Source: Mycolicibacillus parakoreensis
Lineage (GTDB): Bacteria; Actinomycetota; Actinomycetes; Mycobacteriales; Mycobacteriaceae
Length of the DNA stretch: 64,000 nt
Assembly: GCF_022370835.2 (NCBI RefSeq)
Contig: NZ_CP092365.1
Span: 372,001 to 436,000, forward strand
Direction of reading: 5' to 3'
Part shown: piece by piece, positions 57,684 to 64,000 of the stretch
Numbering within the stretch: the stretch's first letter is position 1
Layout of the letters: the number at the start of each line of letters is the position of its first letter
Position numbers and translations under genes: made by a program
Notes under the pieces: generated by a model
Database searches by the model: none
Told to the model about the DNA's origin: nothing
What the model saw: only the letters and a program-made list of their open reading frames with translations

Positions 57684-58751
57684 TCAGCAGATCAGCGCCG
57701 ACGCGGCCCGCAGCTGCGCGACGGCCTCGACCACGATCTCGTCGATGAGCTGCGCGCACGACGGCAGGTCCGCGACGATGCCGGCCACCTGGCCGGAGGC
57801 CAGCACCCCGGCGTCGGTGTTGCCCTCGACCAGCCCGGCCTTGAGCAGCATCGGGGTGTTGGCGGCCATCACCACCTGCGACCAGGTCAGCTCCTTGCCG
57901 GACCGCATCGCCAGGCCGTCTTTGACCATCGACCCCCAGCTCATCTGCGACATCTTTTTGAACTTGGCGGCGTTGCGCACCGCGGCGGTGAACCCGCGCA
58001 GCCGCGAGCCGCCCTCCAGTTTCTCCACCAGCCCGGTGCGCAGCACCCGGTGCGGCATGCCGTCGACGCGGGTGGAGACCACGGTGCCGTCCAGCCCGGC
58101 GGCCAGATACCGCTGTTTGACCGCGTCGGGCACCGTCGAATCGGAGGTGAGCAGAAACCGGGTGCCCATGGCCACCCCGGCGGCCCCGTAGCTCAGGGCG
58201 GCGGCCAGCCCCCGGCCGTCGAAGAACCCGCCGGCGGCGATGACCAGCAGGTCGGTGTCGGCGACCGCGTCGAGCACCGACGGCAGCAGCAAGGTGGTGG
58301 CCACCGGGCCGGTGTGCCCGCCGCCCTCGCCGCCCTGGACGATCACCGCGTCCGCACCCCACGACGCGACCTTCTTGGCGTGTTTGGCCGCCCCCACCGA
58401 CGGGATCACCACCGCGCCGGCGTTTTTCAGTTTCTCGATCAGCTCCGGTTTCGGCGCCAGCGCGAACGAGGCGACCTTGACCCCTTCGCGGATCATCAGG
58501 TCCACCCGCTCGTCGGCGTCGGCGGCGTCGGCGCGGATGTTGACCCCGAACGGCTTGTCGGTGCCGGCCTTGACCTTGGCGATCGCGGCGGCCAGCTCGT
58601 CGAGGGTCATCGTCGCCGAGGCGAGGATGCCCAGCCCGCCGGCGTTGGCGGTGGCGGTCACCAGCCGGGCCCCGGCCACCCAGCCCATCCCGGTCTGCAC
58701 CACCGGGTGGTCGATCCCGATCAGATCGGTCAGCGGGGTGCGCAGTCGCAT
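57684..58751 (-). CDS. ipdC: Flavin oxidoreductase IpdC (nitronate monooxygenase-like)
   Basis: It acts on HIC-CoA-type intermediates in ring C/D degradation. The 355-residue FMN TIM barrel has HPVVQTGMGWVAG, VQGGEGGGHTG, AAGGFFDGRG and MGTRFLLT, the 2-nitropropane dioxygenase fold signatures. It is Rv3553-like in length and position. Its ATG overlaps the ipdB stop (TAATG). It is last in the echA20-ipdA-ipdB-ipdC operon. Confidence 0.91.
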   Translation of the reverse strand: MRLRTPLTDLIGIDHPVVQTGMGWVAGARLVTATANAGGLGILASATMTLDELAAAIAKVKAGTDKPFGVNIRADAADADERVDLMIREGVKVASFALAPKPELIEKLKNAGAVVIPSVGAAKHAKKVASWGADAVIVQGGEGGGHTGPVATTLLLPSVLDAVADTDLLVIAAGGFFDGRGLAAALSYGAAGVAMGTRFLLTSDSTVPDAVKQRYLAAGLDGTVVSTRVDGMPHRVLRTGLVEKLEGGSRLRGFTAAVRNAAKFKKMSQMSWGSMVKDGLAMRSGKELTWSQVVMAANTPMLLKAGLVEGNTDAGVLASGQVAGIVADLPSCAQLIDEIVVEAVAQLRAASALIC

Positions 58752-59500
58752 TATGACCGGACTTCCTTGTCGCGCAGCGACTTCGGGTCGATGACCTCCC
58801 GGATCAGGGTCAGTTCGTCCTCGGTGGGCGGGCGGGTCTCCTCGGCGCTGTCCAGCCCGGCGACCGGAAACGACGTCTTCTCGGCGACCTCGGCGGCGCT
58901 GACGCCGGGGTGCAGGCTCAGCGCCCGCATGGTGTTGCCCGGTCCGCCGAAGTCGAACACCCCGAGGTTGGAGACCACCCGGTGGATGTCGACGAACCGG
59001 TAGGCGGGGTTGTCGGCGTCGATCTTGTCGTAGCCGATCCCGGAGACCACGTCGACGGCGTCGGCGAACACCCGGGTGGAGTGGTTGCCGACGAAGTAGC
59101 TGGTGGCGTGGTTGATGGTGTTGCCCGGCGCGCCGCGCACCCCGAACATCTGCCGGGTGGGGTGCTGCAGCGGGCCGAACGCGGAGATGTTCTGGTTGCC
59201 GTACCGATCGATCTGGTTGGCGCCCATCACCACGTGGCGCCGCCCCCAGGCCAGCGTCTCGAACACCCGGTGGAACGGCATCCAGCCCTCGATGGCGCCG
59301 GCGGCGCCCAGAGCCGGGGTGTCGGCCAGAAGGCGGGCCTCGCCGTCGGTGAGCAGGATGTCGGGGGAGAACGTCAGCCGGGCCAGCCGCGCCCCGACGC
59401 CGACCACGGTGGTCATCGGCGAGACCATGATCTCCCCGGCGTCGCGGAACATCTCCGCGCAGGCGGTCACACAGATTTCGGCTCGGCTGACCATGCTCAT
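58751..59500 (-). CDS. ipdB: COCHEA-CoA hydrolase beta subunit IpdB
   Basis: With IpdA it forms a hydrolase of the CoA-transferase fold that opens the last steroid ring (COCHEA-CoA). The 249-residue protein has the family motifs GANQIDRYGNQNIS, GAPGNTINHATSYFVGNHSTRVF and RVVSNLGVFDF. ATG 59500 follows AGGAGG and overlaps ipdA by 4 bases. Like known IpdB proteins it lacks a catalytic Glu of true CoA transferases. Confidence 0.92.
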   Translation of the reverse strand: MSMVSRAEICVTACAEMFRDAGEIMVSPMTTVVGVGARLARLTFSPDILLTDGEARLLADTPALGAAGAIEGWMPFHRVFETLAWGRRHVVMGANQIDRYGNQNISAFGPLQHPTRQMFGVRGAPGNTINHATSYFVGNHSTRVFADAVDVVSGIGYDKIDADNPAYRFVDIHRVVSNLGVFDFGGPGNTMRALSLHPGVSAAEVAEKTSFPVAGLDSAEETRPPTEDELTLIREVIDPKSLRDKEVRS

Positions 59501-60372
59501 GATTCCTCCTGGAAGCGGCGCACCGCCGCCTGGTAGTCGGCCTCGCTGCCGGACAGATAGGTCGCGGTGAACTGCGCCCAGCCCTGCTCGGAGCCGGCCG
59601 CCTCGGCGTAGTGGCGCTGGAATTTCTCGTCGCGCCGGTAGTCGGGTTCGGCGGTGGTGAAGTGCGCCCCGCCGGGGGCTTCGACCACCACGTCGGTCAT
59701 CATCCGGTTGGCCAGCAGCGCCTGCGGCGGCACCGCCTCGATCAGTTCCGCGGTCGGCACGACCTTCTCCGCCGACAGGATCCGGCGGTCGGCGGCCATC
59801 AGGTACAGGTCGTCGAAGTAGGGGTCGATGCCGGTGTAGGCGGCGTTGCCGCGGGCATCGGCGAGGTTGAGGTGCACCAGGGCGGCGTCGAGGCGCAGCG
59901 CCGGCATCGCGATCAGCGTCTCGTGGTGGCCGTCGGTGGGATACGGCGAGGTGACGGTCTTGAGTTCGCCGTCCCAGAAGTCGGGCACCGAGGAGCCCAG
60001 CCCGGCGCGGGTGGGCACGAACGGCAACCGGGCGGCGGCGGCCTGCAGCCCGCCGCGCAGCATGCCCTCGTCCATCTCGCGGGCCTCGATCGAACCGGAC
60101 GTGCGCGCCTTCGCGAACCACGGGTCGTAGAACGGCGGGGAGTCCAGCGAGACGAACCCGTAGTAGACCCGGGCCACCTTGCCCGCCGCGCACAGCAGCC
60201 CCAGGTCCGGGCCGCCGTAGGTGACCACGGTCAGGTCGGTGACGTCGGTGCGCAGCAGCGCGCGCACCAGCGCCATCGGCTTGCGCCGCGACCCCCAGCC
60301 GCCCAGGCCGATCGTCATGCCGGGCTCGATGCCGGCGACCGCCTCGTCGAGGGTGGTCAGTTTGTCGCTCAT
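59497..60372 (-). CDS. ipdA: COCHEA-CoA hydrolase alpha subunit IpdA
   Basis: The 291-residue partner of IpdB, with the CoA-transferase alpha pattern: IEPGMTIGLGGWGSRRKPMALVRALL at the N-terminus, VVTYGGPDLGLL, ARLPFVPTRAGLGSSVPD and LVHLNLADARGNAAYTG. ATG 60372 overlaps echA20 by 4 bases. All four genes of the operon overlap, indicating equal expression of the complex. Confidence 0.93.
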   Translation of the reverse strand: MSDKLTTLDEAVAGIEPGMTIGLGGWGSRRKPMALVRALLRTDVTDLTVVTYGGPDLGLLCAAGKVARVYYGFVSLDSPPFYDPWFAKARTSGSIEAREMDEGMLRGGLQAAAARLPFVPTRAGLGSSVPDFWDGELKTVTSPYPTDGHHETLIAMPALRLDAALVHLNLADARGNAAYTGIDPYFDDLYLMAADRRILSAEKVVPTAELIEAVPPQALLANRMMTDVVVEAPGGAHFTTAEPDYRRDEKFQRHYAEAAGSEQGWAQFTATYLSGSEADYQAAVRRFQEES

Positions 60373-61124
60373 TTCTTCCCCTTCTCGGTGCCGGCGAAGG
60401 CGTCGCGGTGTTCGTCGGCCACCCCGGCCAGGTTCAGCTCGAAGGTGAAGCCCTGCTCCATGCGGTAGCTGGAGTTGACCTTCTGCACGTCGATGAGGTT
60501 CAGCGCCTCCTTGGCCGCCCGGATCACCCGGGTGTCCTTGGCGGCGATGTCGCGGGCCACCCGCAGCGCGGCCTCGTCGAGGTCGTCGCGCGCCACCACC
60601 TCGTGCACCGACCCGAAGTGGGCCAGGGTGGCGGCGTCGACGGTGGCGGCGGTGAAAAACAGCCGGCGCATCAGGTGCTGGGGCACCAGCCGGGACAGGT
60701 GGGTGGCCGCGCCCAGCGCGCCGCGCTCCACCTCGGGCAGACCGAACTTCGCGTCGTCGGAGGCCACGATCACGTCGGCGTTGCCGACCAGACCGATGCC
60801 CCCGCCCACGCAGAAGCCGTTGACCGCGGCGATCACCGGCACCGCGCACTCGTAGACCGCCTTGAACGCGGCGAAGCAGCCGCGGTTGGCGTCGATCAGC
60901 GCGCTGAACCCCTCGGTGGTCTGCATCTCCTTGATGTCGACCCCGGCGTTGAAGCCGCGGCCGGTCGCGCGCAGGATCACCGCGTGGGTGGCCGTGTCGG
61001 CGCCGGCGGCGGTGAGCGCCTCGGCCAGCTCGAACCAGCCGGCCGACGGGATCGCGTTGACCGGGGGGTAGTCGACGGTGACCGCGACGATGCCCGGTTC
61101 GACGGTGGTGGAGGTGATCGGCAT
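60369..61124 (-). CDS. echA20: Ring-opening enoyl-CoA hydratase-family hydrolase EchA20
   Basis: A crotonase-fold hydrolase that opens ring D of HIEC-CoA. The 251-residue protein has the oxyanion segments GRGFNAGVDIKEM and NGFCVGGGIGLVGNADVIVAS, and FGLPEVERGALGAATHLSRLVP, almost identical in pattern to M. tuberculosis EchA20. GGGAG precedes ATG 61124. It is first in the ipd operon, divergent from the SDR gene across a perfect KstR2 palindrome. Confidence 0.93.
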   Translation of the reverse strand: MPITSTTVEPGIVAVTVDYPPVNAIPSAGWFELAEALTAAGADTATHAVILRATGRGFNAGVDIKEMQTTEGFSALIDANRGCFAAFKAVYECAVPVIAAVNGFCVGGGIGLVGNADVIVASDDAKFGLPEVERGALGAATHLSRLVPQHLMRRLFFTAATVDAATLAHFGSVHEVVARDDLDEAALRVARDIAAKDTRVIRAAKEALNLIDVQKVNSSYRMEQGFTFELNLAGVADEHRDAFAGTEKGKK

Positions 61125-61162
61125 CGGGAGCTCCCTGGTCGGGTTCGGGGACACTAGTACCT

Positions 61163-61186
61163 AAGCAAGCACTTGCTTGGTACGCT
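61163..61186. promoter_or_regulatory. KstR2 operator and leaderless -10 for the SDR operon
   Basis: AAGCAAGCACTTGCTT (61163-61178) is a perfect palindrome apart from its two-base centre and fits AnCAAGnnCTTGnT. TACGCT (61181-61186) follows 2 bases later and ends 6 bases before GTG 61193. It lies 39 bases upstream of the echA20 ATG and should control both directions. Confidence 0.92.
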
Positions 61187-61192
61187 AGCACA

Positions 61193-61969
61193 GTGGCTGA
61201 TCCTGGTGTAGACGCGATCAACCTCGGCTTGAGCGGCCGGGTGGTGCTGGTGACCGGCGGGGTGCGCGGTGTCGGCGCGGGCATCTCCGCGGTCTTCGCC
61301 GAGCAGGGCGCGACGGTGGTGACCTGCGCGCGCCGTCCGGTCGACGGCCTGCCGCACGAGTTCCACGCCTGCGACGTGCGTGACGACGCCGCGGTCGCCG
61401 CGATGATCGCCGCGATCGCCGAGCGGCACGGCCGCCTCGACGCGGTGGTCAACAACGCCGGCGGCTCGCCGTACGCGCTGGCCGCCGACGCGTCGGCCAA
61501 CTTTCACCGCAAGATCGTCGAGTTGAACCTGCTCGGCCCGCTGTCGGTGGCCCAGCACGCCAACGCGGTGATGCAGACCCAGGACCGCGGTGGGGCGATC
61601 GTCAACATATCCAGCGTCTCGGCGCACCGGCCGTCCCCGGGCACCGCGGCCTACAGTGCGGCCAAGGCCGGGGTGGACAGCCTGACCACCACCCTGGCGG
61701 TGGAGTGGGCGCCGAAGGTGCGGGTGAACTCGGTGATCGTCGGGATGGTGGAGACCGAGCAGTCCGCACTGTTCTACGGTGACGCCGACTCGGTGGCCGC
61801 GGTGGCCGCCACCGTGCCGCTGGGCCGGCTGGCCACTCCCGCCGACGTCGGCTGGGCGGCGGCCTATCTCAGTTCCACCGCGGCGTCCTATGTCAGCGGC
61901 GCCACGCTGGCGGTGCACGGCGGCGGGGAGCCGCCGGCCTACCTCGGCGCCTCCAGCGCCAACAAGTAA
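61193..61969 (+). CDS. Short-chain dehydrogenase (Rv3549c-like)
   Basis: The 258-residue SDR has cofactor loop TGGVRGVGAGI, NNAG, catalytic Ser (NISSVSAHR) and the Tyr-Lys pair (AAYSAAKAG). It belongs to the KstR2 regulon by its operator. Its substrate is unknown; a CoA thioester or ketone of the HIP pathway is likely. The GTG start is fixed by the leaderless promoter. The end (NK-stop) lies in a 12-base triple repeat. Confidence 0.87.
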   Translation: MADPGVDAINLGLSGRVVLVTGGVRGVGAGISAVFAEQGATVVTCARRPVDGLPHEFHACDVRDDAAVAAMIAAIAERHGRLDAVVNNAGGSPYALAADASANFHRKIVELNLLGPLSVAQHANAVMQTQDRGGAIVNISSVSAHRPSPGTAAYSAAKAGVDSLTTTLAVEWAPKVRVNSVIVGMVETEQSALFYGDADSVAAVAATVPLGRLATPADVGWAAAYLSSTAASYVSGATLAVHGGGEPPAYLGASSANK

Positions 61970-61993
61970 GCCAACAAGTCAGCCAACAAGTCA
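61958..61993. repeat. 12-base triple tandem repeat over a stop codon
   Basis: GCCAACAAGTAA (61958-61969, including the SDR stop) is followed by GCCAACAAGTCA twice (61970-61981, 61982-61993). One T/A difference turns CA into the TAA stop. Each unit also contains AACAAG, the left half of the KstR2 consensus. Confidence 0.85.
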
Positions 61994-62023
61994 GTTCGCC
62001 CTCTGGGAGCTAAGGAGACACAC

Positions 62024-62932
62024 ATGGGACTTCTCGACGGCCGCGTGGTCATCGTCACCGGCGCCGGCGGCGGCATCGGGCGCGCGCACGCGCTGGCGTT
62101 CGCCGCCGAGGGCGCGCGGGTGGTGGTCAACGACATCGGGGTGGGCCTCGACGGCTCCCCGGCCGGCGGCGGCAGCGCCGCCCAGACCGTCGTCGACGAG
62201 ATCGTCGCCGCCGGCGGCGAGGCGATCGCCAACGGCTCCAACGTCGCCGACTGGGGTGCGGCCGAGCAGTTGATCGCCGCCGCCGTCGAGCACTTCGGCG
62301 GGCTCGACGTGCTGGTCAACAACGCCGGGATCGTGCGTGACCGGATGCTGGCCAACACCAGCGAAGAGGAGTTCGACGCCGTCGTCGCGGTGCACCTCAA
62401 GGGCCACTTCGCCACCATGCGCCACGCCGCGGCCCACTGGCGCGCCCAGGCCAAGGCCGGTGCCGGCGTCGACGCCCGCATCATCAACACCACCTCCGGG
62501 GCCGGGCTGCAGGGCAGCGTCGGGCAGGCCAACTACTCGGCGGCCAAGGCCGGCATCGCCGCGCTGACCCTGGTGGCCTCGGCGGAGTTGGGCCGCTACG
62601 GGGTGACCGTCAACGCGATCGCGCCGGCGGCGCGCACCCGGATGACCGAGACCGTGTTCGCCGAGATGATGGCCACCCAGGAGTCCGACTTCGACGCGAT
62701 GGCCCCCGAGAACGTCTCCCCGCTGCTGGCCTGGCTGGCCAGTGTGGAGGCCCGCGACGTCACCGGGCAGGTCTTCGAGGTCGAGGGCGGGCTCATCCGG
62801 GTCGCCGAGGGCTGGGCGCACGGCCCGCAGGTGGACAAGGGCGCGCGCTGGGACCCGGCCGAACTCGGCCCCGTGGTCGCCGATCTGCTGGGCAAGGCCC
62901 GCGCCGCCGTGCCGGTGTACGGCTCGGCCTGA
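62024..62932 (+). CDS. Short-chain dehydrogenase (Rv3548c-like)
   Basis: The 302-residue SDR has TGAGGGIGRAH, NNAGIVRD, catalytic Ser (NTTSGAG), the Tyr-Lys pair (ANYSAAKAG) and a longer C-terminal arm (about 250-302) that resembles the dehydrogenase domain of peroxisomal multifunctional enzymes. The NDIGVGLDGSPAGGGSAAQ insertion is typical of that type, suggesting a 3-hydroxyacyl-CoA or hydroxysteroid substrate. AAGGAGA precedes ATG 62024. It is co-transcribed with the upstream SDR. Confidence 0.87.
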   Translation: MGLLDGRVVIVTGAGGGIGRAHALAFAAEGARVVVNDIGVGLDGSPAGGGSAAQTVVDEIVAAGGEAIANGSNVADWGAAEQLIAAAVEHFGGLDVLVNNAGIVRDRMLANTSEEEFDAVVAVHLKGHFATMRHAAAHWRAQAKAGAGVDARIINTTSGAGLQGSVGQANYSAAKAGIAALTLVASAELGRYGVTVNAIAPAARTRMTETVFAEMMATQESDFDAMAPENVSPLLAWLASVEARDVTGQVFEVEGGLIRVAEGWAHGPQVDKGARWDPAELGPVVADLLGKARAAVPVYGSA

Positions 62933-62951
62933 GGCCCGGAGCCGCGGGCGG

Positions 62952-64000
<1,049 letters not shown>

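Overview
The window is a contiguous piece of a high-GC actinobacterial chromosome, almost certainly a fast-growing mycobacterium (Mycolicibacterium-like). The order hpt-lpqG-ephA-ftsH-folE-folP-folB-folK-(panC-panD-coaX)-lysS-lsr2-clpC1-lpqF-mhuD-mutY-canB-disA-radA-lpqE-carD-ispD-ispF-cysS-rlmB-kstR-fadE34-kshB-hsaACB-aspB-fadE33/32/31-fadD3-fadE30-ipdF-kstR2-fadA6-ipdC-ipdB-ipdA-echA20-ddn-fadA5 follows the M. tuberculosis Rv3624c-Rv3546 region, inverted. PE/PPE/Esx genes found near lpqG in M. tuberculosis are absent.

Positions 1-31,100 are core housekeeping. They hold purine salvage (hpt tail), membrane proteolysis (ftsH), a folate operon (folE-folP-folB-folK with overlapping genes and a DUF3180 membrane protein), a pantothenate/CoA operon (DUF2520 protein, panC, panD, coaX), lysS, the nucleoid protein lsr2, clpC1, the haem-degrading mhuD, DNA repair and signalling genes (mutY, disA, radA), canB, the transcription factor carD followed by ispD-ispF, then cysS, rlmB and a secreted phosphodiesterase.

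Positions 31,160-64,000 are the ring-degrading half of the cholesterol/steroid cluster. The KstR part (kstR, fadE34, kshB, hsaA, hsaC, hsaB) carries KstR palindromes in two divergent promoters. The KstR2 part (fadE33-32-31-fadD3 divergent from fadE30-ipdF-kstR2-fadA6; echA20-ipdA-ipdB-ipdC divergent from two SDR genes) carries KstR2 palindromes in both divergent promoters. Together these genes degrade steroid rings A/B (KshB, HsaA-C) and rings C/D (FadD3, IpdE1/E2, IpdF, EchA20, IpdAB, IpdC, FadA6).

Against the M. tuberculosis template this cluster is rearranged. hsaD and nat are missing. An alkane hydroxylase cassette (alkB, two rubredoxins and a collapsed rubredoxin reductase remnant), an unrecognised 422-residue gene and a haemophore-like gene sit between hsaB and aspB. 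A secretory lipase sits between aspB and fadE33. A formate dehydrogenase with a LysR regulator, a PucR-type regulator and a PepSY lipoprotein replace fdxB between fadA6 and ipdC.

Two sequence-level themes recur. Several genes have a TANNNT -10 box only 6-8 bases before the start codon, as expected for leaderless mRNAs. Short perfect tandem duplications repeatedly lie on or beside stop codons. No tRNA, rRNA, CRISPR array, insertion sequence or prophage was recognised.
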